Part shown: piece after piece, positions 16,981 through 25,098 of the stretch
Layout of the letters: each line of letters opens with the position of its first letter
Position numbering within the stretch: the stretch's first letter is position 1
NCBI GenBank assembly: GCA_963805705.1
Contig: CAWDVH010000001.1
Location: 62,001-126,000 of the forward strand
DNA length: 64,000 nucleotides
Direction: 5' to 3'
Source: CAWDVH01 sp963805705
Lineage (GTDB): Bacteria > Actinomycetota > Actinomycetes > Streptosporangiales > Streptosporangiaceae
Translations under genes and position numbers: made by a program
The notes under the pieces: generated by a model
What the model was told of the DNA's origin: nothing
Database searches by the model: none
The model's input: only the letters and a program-made list of their open reading frames with translations

Positions 16981-18138
16981 ATGCCAGATCGATCAGATCC
17001 AGCAGGGACGCGCCCGCACCAGGACGCACGGCCCCAGGACCGAGACGCACCGCACGGGGACGCAGCACGCGAGGACGCAGCACGCGAGGACGCACCGCGC
17101 GAGAACCTCCGGGACGCCGATGTCCTGGACGAGAGCCTGAGCAGGCTGGCTGTTACCGGACCCGAGTTCCGCGGCGGACTATCCAACCACGGCCCCATGG
17201 CGACCGAGGCAATGATCCGGCTCGGCCGTCCCGGCGACGTCGAGCGGTGGCTCGATGCCTACCTCGGGCGGCTCGAGGCAGCGCCGCGCAGCACTGGCCG
17301 CATCACGGACCAGACCTGGCGGGAGGCGCTCGGCGAGCCGCGCCGCGTGGCCGACTGGGAGCTGTACCTGCGCGAGCAGCTGGCCGAGGAGCCCTGGCCG
17401 CAGGTCCTGGCGCGCTGGTGGCCGCGGCTAGTCCCCGGCCTGGCCGCAGCCGCGACCCATGGCATCATCCGCACCTCGCATGCGGCCCGGAGCCTGGCGG
17501 CCGCGCAGACAGCCGAGCGGGTCGCCGAGCTGGCCCGCGGCCTGGCCTACTGGGCCGCGAGCTACCTGGAGATTCCCGGCCGCCCCCGCACCGCGGGAGA
17601 CCTGGACCTGGACACCGCCTTGACCGGCTTGCCGGTCGCCGCCGGGCCGGTGCCGCCGGTCCTGATCACCGAGCGGCTCAGGACGGCCCTGGCTGGCGAG
17701 CCTGGCTTCCCGGCGGCGGTCAGCGCGCTGCGCCCGCCGTCCGACGTGCCCGCCGACCTGCTGGACCTGGCCTCCGGATTCGCCCGGATCTTCCTGGTCT
17801 ACGGCCGCAAGCGGCCGATTGACTTCCTGCACGCCGTCACCGCCCCGGTCGCCGCGCGTTCGGCCCTCACGGTGCTGCCCGCGGAGCTAGCGCGGCCCAG
17901 CTACGACGCGCTCTGGCAGGTCGCCGCCGCCCTGTATTCGGCGTATGCCGTGGACGCCGTACCAGAACCGGTACCGCTCAGCCCGCCGCCGGCCCCTGAC
18001 GTGCTGGCCGACCGGGCCGTCGGTACCGGTGACGCGCACGCCATCAAGCTGACGGAGGCGTGCCTGCGGCTGTACGCCGAATCTCCCGATCCGATGCTGC
18101 TGCACGCCGCGGCCCGCGGCTGCGAACTGCTGGGCTAG
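16981..18138 (+). CDS. Questin oxidase family protein (DUF4243)
   Basis: A 385-residue protein. The core from residue 55 (LSRLAVTGPEFRGGLSNHGPM) and the motif THGIIRTSHAARSLA match the questin oxidase/DUF4243 family, whose fungal founder performs oxidative ring opening of an anthraquinone. Bacterial members are uncharacterised. His residues in NHGPM, THGIIRTSHA and DFLHAVTAP could bind a metal or substrate. The N-terminus has a 15-bp tandem repeat (17059-17103) encoding repeated Asp-Ala-Ala-Arg-Glu. The start at 16981 has GGGAGG upstream. It is divergent from arsR and probably controlled by it. Confidence 0.8.
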   Translation: MPDRSDPAGTRPHQDARPQDRDAPHGDAAREDAAREDAPRENLRDADVLDESLSRLAVTGPEFRGGLSNHGPMATEAMIRLGRPGDVERWLDAYLGRLEAAPRSTGRITDQTWREALGEPRRVADWELYLREQLAEEPWPQVLARWWPRLVPGLAAAATHGIIRTSHAARSLAAAQTAERVAELARGLAYWAASYLEIPGRPRTAGDLDLDTALTGLPVAAGPVPPVLITERLRTALAGEPGFPAAVSALRPPSDVPADLLDLASGFARIFLVYGRKRPIDFLHAVTAPVAARSALTVLPAELARPSYDALWQVAAALYSAYAVDAVPEPVPLSPPPAPDVLADRAVGTGDAHAIKLTEACLRLYAESPDPMLLHAAARGCELLG

Positions 18139-18180
18139 CCGCCGTGCCGCCGGGAACCGGCAGAAGCTAGGTTTCTCAGG

Positions 18181-19101
18181 GTGACCACTCCGCGCGTGGC
18201 CGTCGGGCCTGCTCCCCGTGATTTCGCCGACCAGGCCATCCGCGATGGCGGCGGCGAGCCGACAGAGATCGACGCCGCGGCGGACGCTGTCGTCTGGCTC
18301 GATTCGGCTGATATCGAGGGCCTGCGCGCCGCGCTGGACGTCGCGAGGTCAGCCCGCTGGATACAGCTGCCCTTCGCCGGGGTGGAACGGGTGGCCGCGG
18401 CCGGGCTGCTCGGGCCGGACCGGGTCTGGACGTCGGCGAAAGGCGCCTACGCCGAGGTGGTCGCCGAGCACGCCCTGGCTCTCGCCCTGGCTGGCCTGCG
18501 CATGCTGCGCCAGCGGGTCACCGCGCGCTCGTGGGGGAAGCCGGGCGGGGAGAGCCTGTACGACCAGCCGGTGACCATCCTCGGCGCCGGCGGCATCGCC
18601 GCGAGCCTGCTGGCATTGCTCGCGCCGCTGCGGGCTCCGGTGACCGTGGTGCGGCGCCAGCCCGAGCCGGTTCCCGCGGCGGCGCGCACGCTGCCGCTGT
18701 CCGCCCTGAACGAGGCGCTGGCCGACGCGAAGGTGGTCTTCGTCGCCCTGGCGCTGACGCCGAGTACCGAGCGGATCATCGGGCCCGATCAGCTGGCCGC
18801 CATGCGACCGGACGCCTGGCTGGTCAACGTCGCACGCGGGCGCCACGTCGATACCGATGCCCTGGTGGCCGCCCTGACCGAGGGCAGCATCGCCGGGGCG
18901 GCGCTGGACGTCACCGATCCCGAGCCGCTCCCTGACGGCCACCCCCTCTGGGAGCTGGAGCGCTGCATCATCACTCCGCACACGGCCGACACGCCGCAGA
19001 TGGCGGGACCGATGCTGGCCCGGCGGATCAAGGAGAACGTGGCCAGGTTCGCGGCCGGAGAGCCACTGATCGGCATCGTCGACCCGGCCGCGGGCTATTA
19101 G
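18181..19101 (+). CDS. D-isomer-specific 2-hydroxyacid dehydrogenase
   Basis: A 306-residue NAD(P)-dependent oxidoreductase. The catalytic triad is visible as Arg in LVNVARGRHVD, Glu in DPEPLPDGHPL and His in ITPHTADTP. The nucleotide-binding loop is ILGAGGIAASLLALL, a slightly altered GxGxxG. The N-terminal substrate domain is shortened compared with classic family members of about 320-330 residues. The GTG start is at 18181. It follows the questin oxidase gene by 42 bp on the same strand. The keto-acid substrate is unknown. Confidence 0.88.
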   Translation: MTTPRVAVGPAPRDFADQAIRDGGGEPTEIDAAADAVVWLDSADIEGLRAALDVARSARWIQLPFAGVERVAAAGLLGPDRVWTSAKGAYAEVVAEHALALALAGLRMLRQRVTARSWGKPGGESLYDQPVTILGAGGIAASLLALLAPLRAPVTVVRRQPEPVPAAARTLPLSALNEALADAKVVFVALALTPSTERIIGPDQLAAMRPDAWLVNVARGRHVDTDALVAALTEGSIAGAALDVTDPEPLPDGHPLWELERCIITPHTADTPQMAGPMLARRIKENVARFAAGEPLIGIVDPAAGY

Positions 19102-19148
19102 GCCGCCCGCGACCAGCCGGCCTTGACTAGCCCAGCCCTGACAAACGG

Positions 19149-19593
19149 GTGAGGCCCCTCCATGTATGAGATGGAGGGGCCTCACCTGGCAACGCGTCCG
19201 CGCGATTCGCCGGTTGCCCGGTCACCGCGCTTTCGCAGCGCCTCCACAAGCGCCGAAGGCCGCTCGAAGACCCGGTTTCCCGGCCTCCTCGCTTCTCGGG
19301 GTCTCCCCCGAGATGGCCTTCGTCTTTCGTGGTGAGAGCATTTCTACTGCCTCCGGCCGGCGTGGCACAAGGGGTTTGCGGCCTTGTTTTCGGGATTCTT
19401 TTCTCATCCACAAACTGCCGACGGTTATCCCCCGCCCAGGGCGCTTTCCCACCGGTTATCCACACGTCAGTGCACAGGCGAGCCACCCGGCTGGCCCCGG
19501 CTGGCCACTGACGGTGGCGTGTCGTCATAGGCAATGCCCGGCTCGTCGGGCAAAATGGGACCAGGCCCCTCCATGTATGAGATGGAGGGGCCT
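19149..19593. repeat. Dispersed non-coding element, copy A, flanked by two hairpins
   Basis: This fills most of the 532-bp gene-free stretch 19102-19633. It opens with a 15-bp-arm hairpin (GTGAGGCCCCTCCAT, loop GTATGAG, 19149-19185) and closes with a second copy with 12-bp arms (19563-19593). Between them lie blocks shared with 36232-36568: cggtTTCCCGGC, TTCTACTGCCTC, GGCACAAGGGGT and GATTCTTT. DnaA-box-like 9-mers follow at 19404 (TCATCCACA), 19425 (TTATCCCCC), 19456 (TTATCCACA) and 19468 (CAGTGCACA). No protein is convincing here. The frame across it joins the AI-2E gene by chance. Confidence 0.8.
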
Positions 19594-19633
19594 TACGGCG
19601 CTGCGGGCATGCCGCGGGTGTCATGATTGCGGG

Positions 19634-20797
19634 ATGGATGTTGATGTGGCGCCCGAGAGGACGCGGCGCGCCCGGCTCTGGACCGCCGCGCAGTCCAGGG
19701 GCATCCCGCTGCGGGCCATCCTGGCCACCGTCGGGGTCGTGGTCGCCGTCTACGCCGCGGCCAAGCTGCTCTATCACCTGCGGGACGTCCTTCTTCTCAT
19801 CGTCGTCGCGGGATTCATCGCCCTGATCCTGAACCCGCTTGTGGTGCAGTTGCAGACCTGGGGGATCCGGCGGCGCGGCGGGTCGGTGGCCGTGGTGACG
19901 CTGCTGGCCGTGCTGGTCTTCATCGGCCTGGCGGCCGTGTTCGGCTACCCGCTGACCAACGGAGTCACGCACCTGGCGCACGGGCTGCCGTCGTACGTGA
20001 ACGACGCGGAGCACGGCCGGGGCCCGATCGGGCACCTGGTGCGCAGGTATCACGTCCAGGCCTGGGTGCGCAGCAATGCCCCCAAGCTGGCGGGCATCGG
20101 GCAGGGGATCGCCAAGCCGGCTATCAGCGTGGGCAAGGGCGCCATCTCGCTGGTCCTGGCGCTGGCCACCATCTTCGTGCTCGTGCTGCTCCTGCTGCTG
20201 GAGGCCCCCAAGATGCGGGCGGGGATTCTGGACCTGATGTCCCCGGCGCGGGCCGAGCGCTACTCGCGGATAGCACGCGACGTCAACCGGTCCGTCAGCG
20301 GCTACATGGTGGGCAACGTCCTGACATCGTTCATCGCCGGGATGGTCGTGCTGGTGACGCTGCTGGTGCTGGGGGTGCCGTTTCCGTTCCTGTGGGCGCT
20401 ATGGGTGGCGCTCGTTGACTTCCTGCCCATGGTCGGCGGGGCGCTGGCGGGCATTCCGACCGTGCTCTTCGCGGCCGGCCACTCCCTGACGGCCGGCATC
20501 GTCACCCTGATCGTTTTCCTGATCTACACGCAGCTCGAGAACCACGTGCTGAGCCCGATCATCATGAGCCGCACGGTGCGGGTCAGCCCGCTGCTGGTGC
20601 TGATAGCCATCCTGGTCGGGGCGTCCCTGGGCAGCTGGGTCGGCGGGATCTTCGGCGCGCTGGTGCTGGCGCTGCTGGCCATACCCACCGCGGGCGCGAT
20701 CCAGGTGCTGATCCGCGAGATCTGGACGGCGACGGCCACGCCCCCGCTGATCGAGGGCACCGGCCCCGGCGCGGTCAGGCCTGGTCGTCCGGCCTGA
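19634..20797 (+). CDS. AI-2E family transporter (TqsA/PerM type)
   Basis: A 387-residue membrane protein with about eight helices and the family signature near the C-terminus (QLENHVLSPIIMSRTVRVSPLLVLIAILVGA). It also has the PFPFLWALWVALVDFLPMVGG segment and a central soluble region around residues 110-170. Family members export small molecules or ions, and the autoinducer role is shown for only a few. The start at ATG 19634 excludes a 155-codon upstream extension that is only the translated dispersed element. It converges with the DUF35 gene, and the 3' ends overlap by 23 bp. Confidence 0.9.
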   Translation: MDVDVAPERTRRARLWTAAQSRGIPLRAILATVGVVVAVYAAAKLLYHLRDVLLLIVVAGFIALILNPLVVQLQTWGIRRRGGSVAVVTLLAVLVFIGLAAVFGYPLTNGVTHLAHGLPSYVNDAEHGRGPIGHLVRRYHVQAWVRSNAPKLAGIGQGIAKPAISVGKGAISLVLALATIFVLVLLLLLEAPKMRAGILDLMSPARAERYSRIARDVNRSVSGYMVGNVLTSFIAGMVVLVTLLVLGVPFPFLWALWVALVDFLPMVGGALAGIPTVLFAAGHSLTAGIVTLIVFLIYTQLENHVLSPIIMSRTVRVSPLLVLIAILVGASLGSWVGGIFGALVLALLAIPTAGAIQVLIREIWTATATPPLIEGTGPGAVRPGRPA

Positions 20798-21257
20798 ACA
20801 GCGGGATGCTGACCTCCGCGTGATCCTCCCAGCTCAGCGTCACGCGCTGGGCTACGCCTACCGCCTGCGGGTCCGCCTCGATCTCCGCCAGCATCCGGAA
20901 GCCCTCGTCGAGGTCGATGAAGCCGACCACGTAGGGAATGCGCTGCCGGAAAAACGGCTGACCGTGCTGGCGGATCACCGTGAAGGTGTAGATCGTGCCG
21001 CGGCCGGCCGACTCGCGCCACTCAAGGTCCCCGCTCAGGCAGCCGGTGCAGTGGCGGCGCGGATAGAAGATGATCTCGCCGCAGGCCAGGCAGACCTGGT
21101 ACAGCAGCCGGTGCTGGCCGGTCGCGGTCCAGAACGGCTCGGTATCGGGCTCGGGGAAGACCGGCAGGGGCCGCTCGGGGACGGCGTCGGCGGTCGCGGC
21201 CTGGCCGGTCACGGCATTGGCGGTCACGGCATGGGCGGTCACTGCGTCAGCTGGCAC
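20775..21257 (-). CDS. DUF35 OB-fold / zinc-ribbon acyl-CoA-associated protein
   Basis: A 160-residue protein. The N-terminal 28 residues are an Ala/Val/Thr repeat encoded by 15-bp units. Then comes FWTATGQHRLLYQVCLACGEIIFYPRRHCTGC, a rubredoxin-like zinc ribbon with two CxxC pairs, followed by an OB fold (GRGTIYTFTVIRQHGQPFF). DUF35 proteins partner with thiolase-like enzymes such as Ltp2 and are needed for their aldolase activity on acyl-CoAs. The thiolase gene directly upstream fits that pairing. The start is GTG. Its role in this cluster is inferred from family and position. Confidence 0.88.
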   Translation of the reverse strand: MPADAVTAHAVTANAVTGQAATADAVPERPLPVFPEPDTEPFWTATGQHRLLYQVCLACGEIIFYPRRHCTGCLSGDLEWRESAGRGTIYTFTVIRQHGQPFFRQRIPYVVGFIDLDEGFRMLAEIEADPQAVGVAQRVTLSWEDHAEVSIPLFRPDDQA

Positions 21258-21295
21258 GGGGCGGCGTTCCTCTCGTCGGGCGCTGGCATGGCGTC

Positions 21296-22486
21296 TTAGT
21301 CCCTTCCGAGCACGATCGTGGCGGCCGCATGACGGGTGCCGAGCTGGCCGCCGTTGCCGTGCGCGACGGCCAGCCGTGCGCCGGGGACCTGCGATGTCGA
21401 CTCCCCGCGCAGCTGGCGTGCCGCCTCGATGAGCAGGAAGATGCCGCGCATGCCCGGGTGGTTGGACGAGAGCCCGCCGCCGTCGGTGTTCAGCGCGGGG
21501 CCGTCATCCGGGCGGTCGAAGCGAAGCCGGCCGCCCGCCACGTACGGGCCGCCCTCCCCCTTCTTGGCGAAGCCGAGATCCTCCAGGAGGGCCAGCACCG
21601 TGATCGTGAAGGAATCGTAGATCATCGCGATGTCGATCTCATCCGGCCGGATCCCGGCCTGGCCGAACGCCTCGGGGCCGGACCGCACCGCGGCGGAGGT
21701 GGTGATGTCGGCGTGGTTGCCGGGATAGCCGACCGCCTCGCCGGTGCCGAGTATCCAGACCGGGGGCTGGCGGAGCCCGGCCGCGACGGCTCGCGAGACG
21801 ATGACCACCGCGCCCCCGCCGTCCGACACGATGCAGCATTCCAGCAGGTGCAGCGGATCGGCGATCAGGCGCGAGCCGAGCACGTCCTCGATGGTGATCT
21901 CGCCGGTGCTCTTGAATCCGATGTCGGTCAGCCCGGCGACCGCCTCGGGGTTGCGCGTGGCGTGCAGGCGGGTGGTCACGGCGATCTCGGCGAGCTGCTC
22001 CGGCGTGGTGCCGTAGTCCGCCATATGCCGCCGGGCGACCAGCGCGTAGTTGCCGATCAGGGTCAGCCCGTACGGCCGCTCCATGTTGACCGCCGGATTC
22101 GGCTCGGGAAACGTGCGCCCCCTGGTGCCGATGGCACGGGACTCGCTGCGGGCGGTCGAGCCGTAGGTCAGCAGCGCCACGCTGGCCTTGCCCGCGGCGA
22201 TGTCCCTGGCGGCGTGCGCCGCGTGGAACTCATACGAGCTGCCGCCCACCGCCGTCGTGTCGATCACCCGCGGGGTGACCCCGAGATACTCGGCGAAGGT
22301 GAGGCCCTGCATGGGACCGGCTTCGCCCGCATCGTAGATCGCATCGACGTCCGACCAGGTGAGCCCGGCGTCCTGCAGGGCGCGCCGGGCCGACTCGGCC
22401 TTGATCTGGAGCTTGCTCAGGCCGCCGGCCGTGCGGCCGGGGAACTCGTGAACGCCGGCGATGGCCGCCTGCGGGGCCGCCATCAT
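21296..22486 (-). CDS. Thiolase-like protein (Ltp/SCP-x type)
   Basis: A 396-residue thiolase-fold protein. The position of the usual nucleophilic Cys reads DTTAVGGSSYEFHAAH, with Gly-Gly-Ser-Ser instead of Cys. The later His/Cys region is kept (HGNGGQLGTRHAA, SSNHPGMRG). Loss of the nucleophile is typical of lipid-transfer thiolase relatives such as Ltp2, which perform retro-aldol cleavage with a DUF35 partner. The start overlaps the MaoC stop (ATGA) and a DUF35 gene follows, so the three form one translational unit. It may cleave a beta-hydroxy acyl-CoA rather than a beta-keto one. Confidence 0.88.
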   Translation of the reverse strand: MMAAPQAAIAGVHEFPGRTAGGLSKLQIKAESARRALQDAGLTWSDVDAIYDAGEAGPMQGLTFAEYLGVTPRVIDTTAVGGSSYEFHAAHAARDIAAGKASVALLTYGSTARSESRAIGTRGRTFPEPNPAVNMERPYGLTLIGNYALVARRHMADYGTTPEQLAEIAVTTRLHATRNPEAVAGLTDIGFKSTGEITIEDVLGSRLIADPLHLLECCIVSDGGGAVVIVSRAVAAGLRQPPVWILGTGEAVGYPGNHADITTSAAVRSGPEAFGQAGIRPDEIDIAMIYDSFTITVLALLEDLGFAKKGEGGPYVAGGRLRFDRPDDGPALNTDGGGLSSNHPGMRGIFLLIEAARQLRGESTSQVPGARLAVAHGNGGQLGTRHAAATIVLGRD

Positions 22487-23379
22487 GCTCCCCCGCTCGC
22501 CGCGGTCGCCGCGGTGCCGGCGGCGGCCCGGAACTGCATCCGGCCCCGGTCGATGACGACCGCGCCGTCCTCGGTAGCGGTCTGGAACAGGGCCGTGTCG
22601 CCGCCGTCACGCGGCCGCCAGATGGAGACGACCAGCGGATCGCCGGGCAGCACGGGACGGCTGAAGCGCCCGGACATGGACCGGAAGCGGGCCGGGTCCG
22701 AGCCGCACAGGGCGTGCAGCAGCGCGCGGCCCGTGATCCCGTACGTGCACAGCCCGTGCAGGATGGGCCGGCTGAATCCGCCCCTGGCCGCGAACTTCGG
22801 GTCGGCGTGCAGCGGGTTCCTGTCCCCCGACAGCCGGTAGATCAGTGCCTGTTCTGGCCGGGTCTGCTGTACGACCTGCTCGTCGGGTGGCCGGTCAGGA
22901 CGCTCCCAGGGCTCACTGGGGCCCCGGTCACCGCCGAAGCCGCCCTCACCGCGGATGAAGGTGCCGCTCCTGGAGGTCACCAGCGGCTCCCCCGTCGCCG
23001 CGTCGACGGCTACGTTCTCGGTGGCGACCAGCGCGCCCGAGCCCTTGTCGTAGATGCCCGTGACGGTGGCGACCGCCCGGACGGTCCCGGTGACCGGCAG
23101 CGGCCGGTGCAGCTCGAACGACTGCTCCGCGTGCACGAGCAGCGCACGGTCGAAGTCGCCCAGGCTCCGGCCGGTGCGGGCCTGGGCGATCAGCACGGCA
23201 TAGGTCGGCAGGACCTGCTGCGTTACGCCCTCGGAGTTCTCCGTGGTGAACTCGAGCTCGGCCAGCGGGTCACCCAGGCCGGCCCCGACGCCGACCGCGT
23301 ACAGCAGCGCGTCGGCGGACGTCCAGGAGCGCTCCTGCGGCTCGCCGGGCACGCCGATCAGGGAGTGGTCGAGCGGCAT
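22483..23379 (-). CDS. MaoC-like double-hotdog enoyl-CoA hydratase
   Basis: About 298 residues. The N-terminal hotdog domain is degenerate (SADALLYAVGVGAG), and the C-terminal one carries the hydratase-2 motif YRLSGDRNPLHADPKFA with the catalytic Asp and His, then FSRPILHGLCTYG. This matches R-specific enoyl-CoA hydratases of actinobacterial fatty-acid and steroid catabolism. GGAGG sits before two adjacent ATGs; 23379 has the better spacing. It is first in a leftward operon (MaoC, thiolase-like, DUF35) and divergent from an SDR gene. A TetR-type palindrome sits in its promoter. Confidence 0.9.
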   Translation of the reverse strand: MPLDHSLIGVPGEPQERSWTSADALLYAVGVGAGLGDPLAELEFTTENSEGVTQQVLPTYAVLIAQARTGRSLGDFDRALLVHAEQSFELHRPLPVTGTVRAVATVTGIYDKGSGALVATENVAVDAATGEPLVTSRSGTFIRGEGGFGGDRGPSEPWERPDRPPDEQVVQQTRPEQALIYRLSGDRNPLHADPKFAARGGFSRPILHGLCTYGITGRALLHALCGSDPARFRSMSGRFSRPVLPGDPLVVSIWRPRDGGDTALFQTATEDGAVVIDRGRMQFRAAAGTAATAASGGA

Positions 23380-23413
23380 CATGACCTCCGCGTCATCGCG
23401 CATGACCCAGGAT

Positions 23414-23428
23414 TAGAATTCGGTTCTA
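23414..23428. promoter_or_regulatory. TetR-type operator 1 (maoC promoter)
   Basis: TAGAA-TTCGG-TTCTA is a perfect TAGAA-N5-TTCTA palindrome. It lies just downstream of a plausible leftward promoter: TTGACA read on the minus strand at 23463-23458, and AAGAAT at 23439-23434 after an 18-bp spacer. The same 15-bp palindrome recurs three more times around the cluster. Confidence 0.7.
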
Positions 23429-23503
23429 GAATTATTCTTGAAGAAACGTGCAGGCCCTGTCAAGGCCGGCCGTGACGAGCCCCCTTGACAGCCTCCGCAG
23501 GCC

Positions 23504-23532
23504 TTGACAGCCTCCGCCGGCGCGGGTCAAAT
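23504..23532 (+). promoter_or_regulatory. Sigma70-type promoter for the SDR gene
   Basis: TTGACA at 23504-23509 and TCAAAT at 23527-23532 are separated by exactly 17 bp. A second TTGACA lies at 23485-23490, inside a duplicated ttgacagcctccgc segment. The operator at 23537-23551 starts five bases after the -10, where a repressor would block initiation. Confidence 0.6.
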
Positions 23533-23536
23533 AATC

Positions 23537-23551
23537 CAGAATCCGCTTCTA
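23537..23551. promoter_or_regulatory. TetR-type operator 2 (SDR promoter)
   Basis: CAGAA-TCCGC-TTCTA matches the TAGAA-N5-TTCTA palindrome with one outer mismatch. It is located between the -10 box and the GGGAG ribosome site of the SDR gene that starts at 23586. Confidence 0.65.
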
Positions 23552-23585
23552 GTATTTCACCTCAGACGCAGCGGGAGTGACGGGC

Positions 23586-24386
23586 ATGGGCATCCTGGAC
23601 GGGAAAGTCGCCATTGTCACCGGCGCGAGCCGGGGCATCGGCGCGGAAATAGCCCGGCGCTTCGGCGCGGAGGGAGCCGCCGTCGCCGTTGCGGCCCGCA
23701 CGACCGCTGCGGGGCAATCGCCGCTGGCCGGCACGATCGGCGAGACCGCCGGCCAGATACGGGCGGCCGGAGGCACCGCGATCGCCGTCCCCGCGGACCT
23801 GGCCAGCCCGGCCGATCGCGAGCGGCTGGTCAGCGAGGCCACGCGGCAGCTCGGCCCGCCGGACATCCTGGTCAACAACGCCGCCGTGACCTACTTCGTC
23901 CGGGTCGAGGACTTCACTCCCAAGCGGTACGCGCTGATGTTCGCGGTCCAGGTCGAGGCGCCGTTCCACCTGGCCACGCTGGTGCTGCCCGGAATGCGGG
24001 CGAAAGGCAGCGGCTGGATCCTGAACATCTCCTCCGGGGCGGCCAAGCACCCGGCCATGCCGCCCGCCGCCAGGGCCGGGCGGGGCGGCACCGTCTACGG
24101 CATGTGCAAGGCGGCCGTCGAGCGCTTCTCGACCGGCCTGGCCGCCGAGCTGTACCAGGACAACATCGCCGTCAACGCCCTGTCCCCGAACCGGGTCGTC
24201 CCCACCCCGGGGACGCTCTTCCACCACCTGACCACGCAGGACGATCCGCAGGCCGAGCCGCCGGCCGTGATGGCGGAGGCGGCGCTGATGCTCTGCCACG
24301 CCGATCCGCGCAGCCTGACCGGGCGGATCACCTACTCCTACGACCTGCTGAACGAGCTCGGCGTGGCCGTGCCGGCCGGCCGCTAG
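23586..24386 (+). CDS. Short-chain dehydrogenase/reductase
   Basis: A 266-residue classical SDR. The cofactor site is VTGASRGIGAEIARRFG, the structural motif is NNAAVTYF, Ser lies in NISSGAAKH, and the catalytic YxxxK is YGMCKAAVERF. An insertion (PAMPPAARAGRGG) separates Ser and Tyr. The start at ATG 23586 has GGGAG eight bases upstream. It is divergent from the MaoC operon under a shared, operator-bearing promoter region, so it probably oxidises a hydroxyacyl-CoA or alcohol in the same pathway. Confidence 0.88.
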   Translation: MGILDGKVAIVTGASRGIGAEIARRFGAEGAAVAVAARTTAAGQSPLAGTIGETAGQIRAAGGTAIAVPADLASPADRERLVSEATRQLGPPDILVNNAAVTYFVRVEDFTPKRYALMFAVQVEAPFHLATLVLPGMRAKGSGWILNISSGAAKHPAMPPAARAGRGGTVYGMCKAAVERFSTGLAAELYQDNIAVNALSPNRVVPTPGTLFHHLTTQDDPQAEPPAVMAEAALMLCHADPRSLTGRITYSYDLLNELGVAVPAGR

Positions 24387-24450
24387 CGCCACGGACACGC
24401 AGCGAACGCCGCCGCCGGCTCCGGATAGCGGGCCGGCGCCGGGCGGGTGG

Positions 24451-25098
24451 GTGCGGGTCGACTGCCATCTGCACACCGTGGCCTCCGGTGACGCGGTGAC
24501 CACGCTGGATCAGCTGGCCGGGCGGGTGGCCGAGGTCGGCCTGGATGTCGTGTGCATCACCGATCACAACGTGACCTCCGCCGCAGCCGAGGCCGCGGCC
24601 CGCGGCATCGGCGCACGGGTGATCATCGGCGAGGAGATCAGGACCCCCGATGGCGACATCATCGGGCTGTTCCTGGGCGAGCGGATCCCGTATGTCCTGC
24701 CGGTCGCCGAGGTGGTCAGCCGCATCCGGCAGCAGGGGGCCCTGGTGTACCTGCCGCACCCCTTCGACCCGTTGCGCAGCAGCCTGGGCGAGGCGGCCGG
24801 CCGCCTGTGCGCCGATGGCCAGGCCGACATCATCGAGGTGTTCAACGCGAAGGTCAGGGACCAGACGCTCAACGGCCGGGCCGCGGAACTCGCCGCCCGG
24901 TGGGGACTGCCGGGCGGGGCCGGGTCCGACGCGCATGACCCGGCGGGCGTGGGCGCCGCCTACCTGGAGATGCCCGACTTCGACGGCCCGGCCAGCTTCC
25001 TGGCCGCGCTGCCCCTGGCCCGCGTGGCAGGCGAGTTCAGGGACCACGCTCTCCGGTACGGCCGCCGGCCGGCCAGGCCAGGCCGCGGGGAGCCTTAG
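24451..25098 (+). CDS. PHP-domain metal-dependent phosphoesterase
   Basis: A 215-residue PHP-fold protein, with DCHLHTVAS (HxH metal ligands), ITDHNVTS, GEEIRTPDG, YLPHPFDPL and the late GSDAHDP all in the expected order. The fold builds a trinuclear metal site that hydrolyses phosphoesters. Stand-alone members include nucleotide and histidinol phosphatases. The start is GTG. It follows the SDR by 64 bp and converges with an acyl-CoA dehydrogenase gene, with a 4-bp overlap of 3' ends. Its link to lipid catabolism is positional only. Confidence 0.88.
   Translation: MRVDCHLHTVASGDAVTTLDQLAGRVAEVGLDVVCITDHNVTSAAAEAAARGIGARVIIGEEIRTPDGDIIGLFLGERIPYVLPVAEVVSRIRQQGALVYLPHPFDPLRSSLGEAAGRLCADGQADIIEVFNAKVRDQTLNGRAAELAARWGLPGGAGSDAHDPAGVGAAYLEMPDFDGPASFLAALPLARVAGEFRDHALRYGRRPARPGRGEP

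Noticed and set aside
19149..19593. Insertion sequence or MITE with inverted ends
   Set aside because: The two hairpins look like ends, but copy B has only one, and no target duplication or transposase is visible. A mobile origin is possible but not supported.
19166..19633. Long N-terminal extension of the AI-2E transporter frame
   Set aside because: It is the translated dispersed element (compare the frame at 36249-36524). It lacks family similarity and a ribosome site; ATG 19634 fits the transporter.
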